A DNA stretch of 64,000 bases from Burkholderia thailandensis E264 (GTDB taxonomy: Bacteria; Pseudomonadota; Gammaproteobacteria; Burkholderiales; Burkholderiaceae). The stretch covers positions 1,426,001 to 1,490,000 of the forward strand of contig NC_007650.1 of the NCBI RefSeq assembly GCF_000012365.1, given 5' to 3'. Positions 17,995 to 25,867 of the stretch are shown here, one piece after another. Position 1 is the first letter of the stretch, and every line of letters begins with the position of its first letter. The position numbers and the translations under genes were made by a program. The notes beneath the pieces were generated by a model. The model saw only the letters and a program-made list of their open reading frames with translations. It did not search any database and was not told where the DNA came from.

Positions 17995-19302
17995 TCAGGC
18001 GGCGCGCATCCGCGCGGCCACGAGCGTCGAGACGAGGCAGCCCGTCGCGAGATACGCGGCGACGAGATGCCACGAGCCGCCGCCGAAGCTCACGAGCGCG
18101 ACCGCGATGAACGGCGTGAAGCCGCCGCCCACCACGCTCGCGAACTGATAGCCGACGCCCGCGCCGCTGTAGCGGTACTCGGCGCCGAACAGCTCGGTGA
18201 AGAGCGGCTGCTGGACGCTCACGACCATGTCGTGCGCGACGTTCGCGAGCATCACCGAGCAGATCACGATCCAGACGGTCGCGCGCGCCTCGAGCGCGAC
18301 GAAGAACGGCACCGCGCACGCGAGCCCGACGAGCGCGCCGGCGATGTAGACGCGGCGCAGCCCGAAGCGGTCGGCGAGCCACGCGAAGCACGGGATCGTC
18401 ACGCAGCTCAGCGCGCCGACGAGCAGGCCGATGTTCAGGAACAGGTCGCGCGACATCCCGAGGTTCGACGTCGAATAGCTGAGCGCGAACGCGGTCACGA
18501 TGTACATCGTGAACAACTCGGCGAGGCGCAGCGCGACGATGTAGACGAACGCCCTCGGATGACGGGTCAGCGCCTCGAGCACCGGCAGCTTCAGCTTGCG
18601 GTGGCCGTGCTCGACTTTCTCGACGAATTCCTGCGATTCGTCCATGCTCGAACGCACCCACAGGCCGATCAGCACGAGCACGATGCTGAACACGAACGGC
18701 AGCCGCCAGCCCCACGCCCGAAACGCGGCGTCGCCGAGCGTGTGGCCGAGGATCGATACGATGCCCGTCGCGAGCACGAGCCCGACGCCGTAGCCGACCT
18801 GCACGCCGCTGCTGTAGAACGCCTTCTTTTTCTCGGGCGCGCTCTCGACCGCCATCAGCGCCGCGCCGCCCCATTCGCCGCCGACCGCGAAGCCCTGCAC
18901 CGCGCGCAGCGCGACGAGCAGCGCGGGCGCCCACCAGCCGATCGTGCCGAAGGTCGGCAGCAGGCCGATCGCGACCGTCGACACGCCCATCAGCATCACC
19001 GTCAGCACGAGCATCCGCTTGCGGCCGAGCCGGTCGCCGTAATGGCCGAACACGACGCCGCCGAGCGGGCGGAACAGGAAGCCGACGCCGAACGTCGCGA
19101 ACGCGGCGAGCGTGCCCATCGTCGGGCTGACGTTCGGAAAGAACGCATGGTTGAAGACGAGCGCGGCGACGATGCCGTACAGCAGGAAGTCGTACCAGTC
19201 GACCACCGCGCCGACGAAGCTGCCGATCGCGGCCTTGCGGGCCTGGTTGCGGTGAGCGGGCGCGGTGCCGATCGTGCCGGCCGCGTCGAATGCTGGGGTC
19301 AT
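17995..19302 (-). CDS. MFS transporter, metabolite:H+ symporter (MHS) family
   Basis: A 435-residue, 12-helix major facilitator protein. MHS-family features are VVDWYDFLLYG at the first helix, the loop GHYGDRLGRKRML between helices 2 and 3, and GGEWGGAALMAVE in helix 5. The longer open frame to 19452 was rejected because it adds an arginine/proline-rich stretch; the ATG at 19302 has GGAGA eight bases upstream. Relatives import dicarboxylates, shikimate, alpha-ketoglutarate or aromatic acids. The gene is followed by an IclR regulator and is divergent from 4-hydroxyphenylpyruvate dioxygenase; uptake of an aromatic or keto acid is a reasonable inference. Confidence 0.9.
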   Translation of the reverse strand: MTPAFDAAGTIGTAPAHRNQARKAAIGSFVGAVVDWYDFLLYGIVAALVFNHAFFPNVSPTMGTLAAFATFGVGFLFRPLGGVVFGHYGDRLGRKRMLVLTVMLMGVSTVAIGLLPTFGTIGWWAPALLVALRAVQGFAVGGEWGGAALMAVESAPEKKKAFYSSGVQVGYGVGLVLATGIVSILGHTLGDAAFRAWGWRLPFVFSIVLVLIGLWVRSSMDESQEFVEKVEHGHRKLKLPVLEALTRHPRAFVYIVALRLAELFTMYIVTAFALSYSTSNLGMSRDLFLNIGLLVGALSCVTIPCFAWLADRFGLRRVYIAGALVGLACAVPFFVALEARATVWIVICSVMLANVAHDMVVSVQQPLFTELFGAEYRYSGAGVGYQFASVVGGGFTPFIAVALVSFGGGSWHLVAAYLATGCLVSTLVAARMRAA

Positions 19303-19674
19303 GCGATGTCTCCTGTTGTCGCCGGCACATGGCCGCCGCGCTGGCGCGAGGCGCGGGCGGGGCCGCCGGCGCGGCTCGTGCGAGCCGTCGTGTCGGGGTG
19401 ACTCGCAGCATAGGAGCGGCGGCGGCTTCGGAGCAACGCGGCGACGAAACATTGTGCGCGATTAGCGAACGAAAGCGTGCGATTATCGATCGGTTTCGGG
19501 GTTTGCACTAGGGCGAACGGCGAATGCCCGCCGGGCGACGATACGGATGCCGGCGCCGCAGTGCTTCGCATCGTGAACGATTTGGTTAAAATTGCCGGCG
19601 CGGCCCGGCCGCGCGGCGCGACGCGCCGCCGCCGCCGACCAGCGACGATTCCCCCGCCAGCCCAGGAGACCTCG
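19303..19674. other. Divergent intergenic region
   Basis: This stretch separates the divergent MHS transporter and 4-hydroxyphenylpyruvate dioxygenase genes, so it must hold both promoters. Small frames here (for example 19265-19465) are arginine-rich and lack family features. I see no clear operator, but the segment around 19440-19600 is less GC-rich than its surroundings (GATTTGGTTAAAATTGCC at about 19579-19596), as expected for a promoter. Confidence 0.4.
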
Positions 19675-20820
19675 ATGTCCAGCTCAGCCAGTCCCGCGTC
19701 CAGCGATCCCGCGTTTGCCGGCCCGCCGGGCGACAACCCGCTCGGCATGGCGGGGCTCGAATTCGTCGAATTCGCGTCGCGCGAGCCTGACGCGCTCGCG
19801 CGGCGCTTCGAGCAGCTCGGTTTCAAGGCGATCGCGCGGCACGTCAGCAAGGCGGTCACGCTCTACCGGCAAGGGCCGATGAACTTTCTCGTGAACGCGC
19901 AGCCCGATTCGTTCGCCGCGCGCTACGCGGACGAATATGGCACGGGCGTGTGTGCGATCGGCATTCGCGTCGACGACGCGCAGCGCGCGTTCGAGCGCGC
20001 GATCGAGCTCGGCGCGTGGGCGTTCGAGGGCGAGCGGATCGGCGTCGGCGAATTGACGATTCCGGCGATCCAGGGGATCGGCGCGTCGCACATCCATTTC
20101 GTCGACCGCTGGCGCGGGCGCGGCGGATTGCGCGGCGGGGTCGGCGACATCTCGATCTTCGACGTCGATTTCCGCCCGATCGACGTCGCCACGGCGCAGG
20201 CGGACCTCGACTACTTCGGCGCCGGCCTGCGGCGCGTCGATCACCTGACGCAGACGGTCGGCCGTGGCCGGATGCAGGAGTGGCTCGATTTCTATCGCGA
20301 TCTGCTGCACTTCCGCGAGATCCATGAACTCAACGCGAACTGGCACGTGTCGGAGGAGGCGCGCGTGATGGTGTCGCCGTGCGGCGACGTGCGGATTCCG
20401 GTGTACGAGGAGGGCACGAGGCGCACCGAGCTGATGCACGAGTATCTGCCCGACCATCCGGGCGAGGGGGTGCAGCACATCGCGCTCGCGACCGACGACA
20501 TTCTCGCGTGCGCGGACGCGCTCGCGGCGAACGGCGTCGAGTTCGTCGAGCCGCCCGCGCGCTACTACGACGAGATCGAGGCGCGATTGCCCGGCTGCCG
20601 GATCGACGTCGATGCGCTGCGCGCGCGCCGCATTCTCGTCGACGGCGAGATCGGCGACGACGGCGTGCCGAGGCTGTTTCTCCAGACGTTCGTCAAGCGC
20701 CGGCCCGGCGAGATCTTCTTCGAGATCGTCGAGCGGCGCGGGCATCACGGCTTCGGCGAGGGCAATCTGCGCGCGCTCGCGCACGCGAGGAATGCGGCGC
20801 GCGGCGCGCTCAGGCAGTGA
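19675..20820 (+). CDS. hppD: 4-hydroxyphenylpyruvate dioxygenase
   Basis: A 381-residue non-heme iron enzyme that converts 4-hydroxyphenylpyruvate to homogentisate in tyrosine breakdown. Its two vicinal-oxygen-chelate halves are visible. The iron ligands are expected at the histidine of RRVDHLTQ (about 188), the histidine of GEGVQHIALATDD (about 267) and the glutamate in FFEIVERRGHHGFGEGN (about 349). Length fits the family (350-390). The start at 19675 has AGGAG nine bases upstream; the frame extending back to 19477 adds a proline/arginine-rich leader unlike the family. The 3' end overlaps the end of the convergent carrier-protein gene by 11 bases. It may be first gene of the bactobolin-cluster locus by position, but no role in that pathway is evident. 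Confidence 0.92.
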   Translation: MSSSASPASSDPAFAGPPGDNPLGMAGLEFVEFASREPDALARRFEQLGFKAIARHVSKAVTLYRQGPMNFLVNAQPDSFAARYADEYGTGVCAIGIRVDDAQRAFERAIELGAWAFEGERIGVGELTIPAIQGIGASHIHFVDRWRGRGGLRGGVGDISIFDVDFRPIDVATAQADLDYFGAGLRRVDHLTQTVGRGRMQEWLDFYRDLLHFREIHELNANWHVSEEARVMVSPCGDVRIPVYEEGTRRTELMHEYLPDHPGEGVQHIALATDDILACADALAANGVEFVEPPARYYDEIEARLPGCRIDVDALRARRILVDGEIGDDGVPRLFLQTFVKRRPGEIFFEIVERRGHHGFGEGNLRALAHARNAARGALRQ

Positions 20821-21106
20821 GCGGTCGCGGCGCGCTTGCGTCGCCTAAGCCGTCGTTCAGCGCGCGGATCAGCGTGTCGGCGAAATCGCCGATGCACGCG
20901 CTGTTCAGCAGCAGATGCGGCGCGATGTCCGCGCAGAGCCGGTGCTGGAGCTGCGCGACCACGCGCTGCGCGGCCTGAAGCGATCCGCCGATCGACAAGA
21001 ACGCGTCGTGCATCGCGGCATCCGGGCGATCGAGCACGGCCCGGACGACGGCGAGCACCGCGTCGTCGATACGCTGGACATGCGGAACTTCGACGTGGAT
21101 CGTCAT
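20810..21106 (-). CDS. Small carrier protein (T domain) with an altered 4'-PP motif
   Basis: A 98-residue protein with the size and helical pattern of a peptidyl carrier domain. The motif that is normally LGGHSLQA reads IGGSLQA, with S42 as the probable phosphopantetheine serine; one residue between GG and S is missing. The rest (AQRVVAQLQHRLCADI) matches the second helix of T domains. The ribosome binding site GGAGG lies eight bases before the ATG. It is the last gene of the minus-strand arm and lies 90 bases after the halogenase, with a strong terminator between them. A second, more typical carrier protein lies on the other side of the halogenase, so this one may hold a different intermediate or may be decayed. 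Confidence 0.7.
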   Translation of the reverse strand: MTIHVEVPHVQRIDDAVLAVVRAVLDRPDAAMHDAFLSIGGSLQAAQRVVAQLQHRLCADIAPHLLLNSACIGDFADTLIRALNDGLGDASAPRPLTA

Positions 21107-21119
21107 GGTCTTCCTCCGA

Positions 21120-21147
21120 AGAAAAAACGGGGAGCGGCGGCTCCCCG
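21120..21147 (-). terminator. Rho-independent terminator between halogenase and carrier gene
   Basis: On the minus strand an 8-base perfect stem (CGGGGAGC paired with GCTCCCCG at 21128-21147, 4-base loop) is followed at once by TTTTTT. It lies 49 bases after the halogenase stop. The ribosome binding site of the next gene starts a few bases after the U-run, so the terminator must be read through, or another promoter used, for the carrier protein to be made. Confidence 0.8.
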
Positions 21148-21196
21148 TAGGCGGTTCCCAGTATCCGCGCGGCGAGTGCTTCGGGCTCGCGCGGGA

Positions 21197-22120
21197 TTAC
21201 GCGGCGGCGTGGCGGACGAACGGCACGCCGCGCGCGTTTTGCGTGACCTGACGGTTGTGCCGGAAGCTGTCCTCGCCGGACACGAGCACGACGCCGTACT
21301 TGTCGAGCTTCACTTCGCTGCCGTACTCGCTGACGGTATCGGTATCCGGGTAGATCTGGACCGCCGCGGGCACGTACCGGCACGCGTAGCCGAGGCGAGT
21401 GCGATCCTTCGTCGAGTTGGGGAACGACGAGTGCATCAGCGTCGACCAGAAGATCACGAACTCGCCCGGCTTCATCTCGATCGACACGGCGTTGCGCTCG
21501 TCCGGCTTCCAGTCCGGGTCCTTCTGCAGGCTGCGGTAGTCGTAGCCGAAGAAGCCGCGCTTGATCCCGTCCTTCTCGAGCGAGTTGATGTTCGACGGGT
21601 CGAAGGTCATCTTCTTCGATTCGTCGTAGAACATCTCCTCGTGCGTGCCGGGCATGAAGCGCAGGCAGCCGTTTTCCTCGTCGCAATCGGTGAACGCCGT
21701 CCACACCGTCACCGCGCCGCCGAAACGGCCGTCGCCGGGCCACACCACCTGCGGCTTGCCCGACGCGTGCGCGAACGTGTCGGCCTGGTGCCAGTCGGTG
21801 CCCTCGTCGCCCGGATATTTCGGGAACATTTCCGAGCGCCAGCAGATGAGGTCCGGGCCCAGGATCGAATTGAGCTTGTGCACGATCTCCGCACGCATGA
21901 TGTGCTCGCTCAGCAGATTCACGTCGAGATGCCGATCGTAGTTCGCGATCGGGCTGTTCGGCGGCAATTCGTAGATCGCGTATTCGCGGTCGAACAGTTG
22001 CGCGCGGATCTGGCGGTAGCGATCCCGCGCTTCGTCCTCCGAATAGAGTTTGAACGGTCCGATATAGCCCTGCTCGCGGAAGCGGGCGATCTCGTCGGGC
22101 GTCAGCTTGAATTGCGACAT
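21197..22120 (-). CDS. btaC: Non-heme Fe(II)/2-oxoglutarate halogenase (SyrB2 type)
   Basis: A 307-residue member of the phytanoyl-CoA dioxygenase-like chlorinating enzymes. The decisive feature is W110-H111-Q-A113: the metal site is HxA rather than HxD, leaving a coordination place for chloride as in SyrB2. The distal histidine is H230 (LMHSSFPN), with arginines at 240-248 for 2-oxoglutarate. Such enzymes chlorinate unactivated methyl groups of an amino acid bound to a carrier protein. The flanking free carrier protein and free A domain with a valine-like code match the dichlorinated valine-derived unit of bactobolin. The start at 22120 has AGAGGAA about seven bases upstream. The symbol follows the B. 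thailandensis bta naming as I remember it. Confidence 0.93.
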   Translation of the reverse strand: MSQFKLTPDEIARFREQGYIGPFKLYSEDEARDRYRQIRAQLFDREYAIYELPPNSPIANYDRHLDVNLLSEHIMRAEIVHKLNSILGPDLICWRSEMFPKYPGDEGTDWHQADTFAHASGKPQVVWPGDGRFGGAVTVWTAFTDCDEENGCLRFMPGTHEEMFYDESKKMTFDPSNINSLEKDGIKRGFFGYDYRSLQKDPDWKPDERNAVSIEMKPGEFVIFWSTLMHSSFPNSTKDRTRLGYACRYVPAAVQIYPDTDTVSEYGSEVKLDKYGVVLVSGEDSFRHNRQVTQNARGVPFVRHAAA

Positions 22121-22265
22121 GATGTTATTCCTCTGAATCCTGGTTATGGCTCGTTCGGCCTGTTCGTGTTCGTGCTCGTGTGGATCGGCGGCGATGCCGC
22201 ACGGCGCGCCGACATGCGGTGTCGTCGCGCCATCTACGCCGCGTGCAGCGGCAACCGTTCGCTCG

Positions 22266-22511
22266 TCACGACGCGGTCGCCGCGGCCTCCCGATAAACCT
22301 GCGACCATCCTTCGACGGTGGGCGCCGCCATCAGCTTGCTCGTCGGCACCTGGCGCTGCAGCTGCTGCTCGATCTGAATCTGCAATTCGACGATCGTGAG
22401 CGAGCTCACGCCGCGCTCGAAGAAATCTTCGCAGGACCGAAGATCGGGAATCCCGAGCACGCTGCGGCAGGCGTTGTGAATCGTTTCGGTGATGTCTATC
22501 GTGTGGGTCAT
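22266..22511 (-). CDS. Free-standing peptidyl carrier protein
   Basis: An 81-residue carrier protein. The motif FFERGVSSLTIVEL contains the phosphopantetheine serine (S37), followed by the usual second and third helices. The ATG at 22511 has GGAGAG six bases upstream. It lies 17 bases after the free adenylation domain and upstream of the halogenase, the same layout as the SyrB1/SyrB2 pair in syringomycin synthesis. The expected job is to carry valine from the adenylation enzyme to the halogenase and on to the main assembly line. It has no entry of its own among the longest frames because a longer frame in the same register runs through the A-domain gene. Confidence 0.88.
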   Translation of the reverse strand: MTHTIDITETIHNACRSVLGIPDLRSCEDFFERGVSSLTIVELQIQIEQQLQRQVPTSKLMAAPTVEGWSQVYREAAATAS

Positions 22512-22528
22512 GGCTTCTCTCCGATGGT

Positions 22529-24025
22529 CTAGGTCTCGCTGACCGGCAGCCTGTTGCGATCGAGCTTGCCGTTCGCATTGAGCGGGATGTGCTGAAAAAT
22601 CTGGATATCGTCGGGAATCTGGAACGGCGGCACCCGCTTGGCCAGTTCGCGGCGAACGTGGGCTTTCATGTCCGGTCCGGCGCGGCCGGATTGAACGATC
22701 GCGCTGAGGCGTTTCTCGCCGGTCGCTTCTTCGGATACCTTGACGATCGCCTCCTCGACGCCGGGAATGCCAGCGATGACGGACTGCAGCTCGTCGAGCG
22801 ACACACGATAGCCGCGTATCTTCACAAGCCGGTCGCCGCGGCCGAGGAACTCGATCACGCCGTCCGCCCTTCGCCGCGCCCGGTCGCCCGTGCGATAGAG
22901 CAGGCCGCCTGCCGCCGGGCAATCGACGAACGCGGCGCGCGTCGCATCGGGCGCGTTCAGGTAGCCGAGCGCGACGCCAAGGCCGCTCGCGCACAGCTCG
23001 CCTTCGGCGCCGTCCGGCACCTCGCGCAGTGCCGCATCGAGAATGTGAACGCCGGTGCCCGTGATCGGCCGGCCGATCGGCACCGTATCGGTGGGCCGCC
23101 GGTCGGCCGTCATCACGTGGCAGCACGTGAATGTCGTGTTCTCGGTCGGCCCGTATCCGTTGATGACGGTGATCGACGGATATGCGTCGAACACCGCGCC
23201 GATCGCGGCGGCGTTCAGCACGTCGCCGCCCGCCAGCACGACGCGCAGACCCGCCAGCATGCCGACGAAGCGCCGCGCGACGAGATGGAACAGCGCGGCG
23301 GTGAGCCACATCACGCTGACTTTCTCGCGCGCGATCAGCCGGCTGACGGCGTTCGGATCGAACGTGGCGTCCTCGTAGATCGCAAGCCGCGCGCCATTGA
23401 GAAGCGCGCCCCAGATCTCGAAGGTCGACGCGTCGAACGTGATCGGCGAGAGCAGCAGCAGCGTGTCGTCGCGCGTGATCCGGATGTAGTTCGTCTGCCG
23501 CACCAGGCGCGCGACGCCGCGATGCGCGACGATCACGCCCTTCGGCCGCCCGGTGCTGCCGGACGTGAACATCACGTAAATCGGCGTTTCTCCGTCGTGC
23601 CCCGCATCCACTTCGGGCCCCTGATCGTCGCGTCCCGTCGACAGATCGTCGATGTCGAGAACGCACAGCCCGTCATGACGAAACGCCTCGGCGTCGGCCG
23701 CGCGCGCGAGCACATGCCGCGCGCCGCTGTCGCTCGCATAGCCGCGCTTGATCGTGTCGGGATACGCGGGGTCGACCGGCACGAACGCCGCGCCGGTCTT
23801 CATGACCGCGAGCATCGCGATCACCGCGTCGGCCGAGCGCGGCACGCAGAGCAGAACCCGGTCGCGCGGCCGCACGCCGCTGTCGGCCAAGCGCCGCGCG
23901 AGGCGGTTCGCGCATCGGTCGAGCTCGCCGTACGTGAGGCGCGTGTCGCCGCTCGAAAGCGCGAGCGCATCGGGCGCAAGACGGGCTTGCGCACTGAACA
24001 GTCGATTGACGCTGATGGAAGTCAC
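22529..24025 (-). CDS. Free-standing NRPS adenylation domain, valine-type code
   Basis: A 498-residue adenylation protein with VMFTSGSTGRPKGV, YGPTENTTF, YRTGDRAR and the final NANGKLDRN lysine. My reading of the ten-position specificity code is DAFWVAGTFK, nearly the classical valine code DAFWIGGTFK. No condensation or carrier domain is fused. The chosen start is a GTG at 24025, with GAGAG upstream, because the N-terminal extension in the longer frame is arginine- and serine-rich and lies in the luxI-proximal spacer. It should load valine onto the adjacent carrier protein for chlorination. It follows luxI by 91 bases on the same strand, so quorum signal synthase and precursor supply may share a transcript. 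Confidence 0.92.
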   Translation of the reverse strand: MTSISVNRLFSAQARLAPDALALSSGDTRLTYGELDRCANRLARRLADSGVRPRDRVLLCVPRSADAVIAMLAVMKTGAAFVPVDPAYPDTIKRGYASDSGARHVLARAADAEAFRHDGLCVLDIDDLSTGRDDQGPEVDAGHDGETPIYVMFTSGSTGRPKGVIVAHRGVARLVRQTNYIRITRDDTLLLLSPITFDASTFEIWGALLNGARLAIYEDATFDPNAVSRLIAREKVSVMWLTAALFHLVARRFVGMLAGLRVVLAGGDVLNAAAIGAVFDAYPSITVINGYGPTENTTFTCCHVMTADRRPTDTVPIGRPITGTGVHILDAALREVPDGAEGELCASGLGVALGYLNAPDATRAAFVDCPAAGGLLYRTGDRARRRADGVIEFLGRGDRLVKIRGYRVSLDELQSVIAGIPGVEEAIVKVSEEATGEKRLSAIVQSGRAGPDMKAHVRRELAKRVPPFQIPDDIQIFQHIPLNANGKLDRNRLPVSET

Positions 24026-24116
24026 GGATTCTCTCGCGTTCTGGGAAGCGAATGGCCCGGAGGAAACAGCGGGCGCGTGTGGCGATGCCGCGCCGATGTC
24101 GCGCGGCCTTGGCCGC

Positions 24117-24737
24117 TTACGAGTGGCGCAGCGGAGCGCCGGCCGGCGAAGCGGCAGGCTCGACGCCGAGTGCATCGAGCGTGATGTCGTCCACCTCGAT
24201 CCAGCACGCGAACACCGGCTTGCCGTCGATCAGCCGCGGCGGTCCCGCACGGTGAATATGGACTTTCAGGCGATTGAGCAGACGCTCGACCGCGAGCGGA
24301 GAAACGGTGATCAGGCGCTTGACGCCGGCAGCCTGCGCGAAGTGGACGATTTGCGCGAGCAGGATGCGCGTATTGCGGTGAGCCCGCTGCAGCGCATCCG
24401 GCCCGCCGGACAGGATCGACGACGAAAATCGCGAGATTTCCCACACGTCCGCGCAGCAGGGCGGCGGCGCATCGCCCATCAGGTCGGCGAACACCTCGCC
24501 GAGCAGGTAGGGCTTCGTGGTGGGCAGCAGGCGCGCGCATCCGCAAATATCGCCGGACTCCGTCTTGCCGACGACGTAGATCGTATCGGGGCGGTCGAAT
24601 TGATCGATTTCGAGTCCGTCGACCAACGGCAATGGCCAGCCGAGTTTCTCGATGAATATCGCCCGACGATAATTGCCGAGTGCTGCCTTGACGGTGGAAT
24701 CCAGTTGCGCGGCGCTTATGACGGTCGTGTCGATCAT
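24117..24737 (-). CDS. btaI2: LuxI-type acyl-homoserine lactone synthase
   Basis: A 206-residue autoinducer synthase. Conserved positions of the family are visible: R and F in YRRAIFIEKLGW, the aspartates in EIDQFDRPDT, GCARLLPTTKPYLLGEVF, and the E..RF pair in WEISRFS. It makes an acyl-HSL from S-adenosylmethionine and an acyl carrier protein. In the bactobolin locus of B. thailandensis the cognate signals are reported as 3-hydroxy-octanoyl and 3-hydroxy-decanoyl HSL; chain length cannot be read from this sequence. A lux-box-like site sits 64 bases (centre) upstream of the ATG, suggesting autoinduction by the LuxR protein at 28107. The start has AAGAGGGT as ribosome binding site. The symbol is that used in B. 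thailandensis. Confidence 0.95.
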   Translation of the reverse strand: MIDTTVISAAQLDSTVKAALGNYRRAIFIEKLGWPLPLVDGLEIDQFDRPDTIYVVGKTESGDICGCARLLPTTKPYLLGEVFADLMGDAPPPCCADVWEISRFSSSILSGGPDALQRAHRNTRILLAQIVHFAQAAGVKRLITVSPLAVERLLNRLKVHIHRAGPPRLIDGKPVFACWIEVDDITLDALGVEPAASPAGAPLRHS

Positions 24738-24791
24738 GTGTGCGTACCCTCTTTAGATGCGCACATTAGAGACGATGCGACGCCTTTGCGA

Positions 24792-24811
24792 AACTACGAT
24801 TTTCTACAGGT
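24792..24811 (-). promoter_or_regulatory. Putative lux box upstream of luxI
   Basis: Read on the minus strand the site is ACCTGTAGAAAATCGTAGTT. It has the lux-box spacing CT-N12-AG and a left half identical over ACCTGTAG to the classical lux box. Its centre is about 64 bases before the luxI ATG, a usual distance for activation by a LuxR protein. Confidence 0.65.
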
Positions 24812-24820
24812 TTTAAATTT

Positions 24821-25228
24821 TCAATCCTGAATCAACGGGGCGAGCAATCCGCGCCAATCGAATTTGGCAATCCAATCCAATAGAAATCGCCGGGTATTTT
24901 CCGGGCCGAGATCATAGCCTTCGGCGCTGATAATCATCAGATTCGATGCCAGGCTGTCCGGGACGATGCGCAGCGTTTTCTCGACGTCGACGAACCACGA
25001 CCAGCCGAGCGATGTCGGCGCGGGCCAATGCGCGTCGCTCCATTCGCAATAGCCGGCGCGCAGCGCGCAGATGCCGAGGTCCCAGATTTCCGAGAGGATC
25101 TGATCGTCCGCGGCCGCGAACGTCGGCGCGAGCGACACGCGCGCCAGTTGCGGCAGCGACAGACGAACGTATCCGTCCTGGCCGGCGGCGGCCGGTGCGG
25201 ATGAAGCCGGAGCAGAGCGTTGGGCCAC
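24821..25228 (-). CDS. RsaM-like quorum-sensing regulator (DUF4902)
   Basis: A 135-residue protein of the RsaM family, small proteins found between or beside luxI and luxR genes in Burkholderia and some Pseudomonas, where they dampen acyl-HSL production. Recognisable family segments are DQILSEIWDLGICALRAG, EWSDAH and LGWSWFVD. No DNA-binding motif is obvious. Translation starts at a GTG (25228) with AAGGAG seven bases upstream. The gene lies directly upstream of luxI on the same strand, and the luxI lux box begins 10 bases past its stop, so readthrough could add to luxI expression. A long perfect inverted repeat lies 63-95 bases upstream of its start. Confidence 0.8.
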   Translation of the reverse strand: MAQRSAPASSAPAAAGQDGYVRLSLPQLARVSLAPTFAAADDQILSEIWDLGICALRAGYCEWSDAHWPAPTSLGWSWFVDVEKTLRIVPDSLASNLMIISAEGYDLGPENTRRFLLDWIAKFDWRGLLAPLIQD

Positions 25229-25290
25229 GTGGATCTCCTTCCGACGCGCCGGGCGCGGCCCATCGCCCGCCCGTGCCGGGGGTTAAATGA

Positions 25291-25323
25291 GCGGCGAGCC
25301 GCAACACATGCGCGGCTCGCCGC
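25291..25323 (-). repeat. Perfect 12-bp inverted repeat in the rsaM leader
   Basis: GCGGCGAGCCGC at 25291-25302 and GCGGCTCGCCGC at 25312-25323 are exact reverse complements with a 9-base loop. No U-run follows on either strand, so it is not a standard terminator. In the rsaM transcript it would form a stable hairpin about 63 bases before the GTG start, or it could be a protein-binding palindrome. Confidence 0.6.
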
Positions 25324-25732
25324 GGGGCGACGGCGCCGCGGCGGAGCGCGAACGTGACGGTGGCGTGTCCATGCCGAATGACGGGGAATGAAGGGTGAGC
25401 GGAAATCGTGCGGTGCCGAACTGCTCGATGCGGCGCGCCGATAAATAATCGACACAGTGCATTTTTGTTCGGCGGATTCTGCCTAATCGATGAGCGATGC
25501 GCAAGCCATTAATTGCCTATGCGCATGCAAATCGCCGAGCGTCGCCTGCCTGATGCGAGTGACAAGCGCTTTCCGACAAGAAAGCCGGGCAATGCGGAAT
25601 TAAACTTGCATTCGATGAGTTGTTTTTTATCGGAAGGCAGCGTGAATTCACGATGAGGCGAGGCGATATTCGCATCGCTTCATTGGGGCGCAACCACGGG
25701 ATTTTCCGCTTCCCGCGTAAAAGGAGTCATTC

Positions 25733-25752
25733 GACTATCAGATTTGATAGTT
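25733..25752 (+). promoter_or_regulatory. Putative lux box upstream of the antiporter gene
   Basis: The core ACTATCAGATTTGATAGT (25734-25751) is a perfect inverted repeat of 7-base arms around GATT and has the lux-box spacing CT-N12-AG. The centre is about 125 bases before the antiporter start. It shares the AGTT right end with the luxI and NRPS sites. Confidence 0.5.
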
Positions 25753-25867
25753 GCTCCGGTCGAGGGTTTGCATTGTACTGACGCGGCTTTGGCGGCCGAA
25801 CGTCGGCCGGAACACGAACGCTGTCGGATCGCCCGCAATCACGCCGGTCGAACCGAGGAGGATCCGG

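Larger units (their letters stand above)
25229..25867. other. Divergent intergenic region, rsaM / antiporter
   Basis: A 639-base spacer between the minus-strand RsaM gene and the plus-strand antiporter gene. It holds a perfect inverted repeat (25291-25323), AT-richer stretches around 25440-25660 typical of promoters, and a near-palindromic lux-box-like site at 25733-25752. Short frames in it have no family features. No small RNA can be named. Confidence 0.5.
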
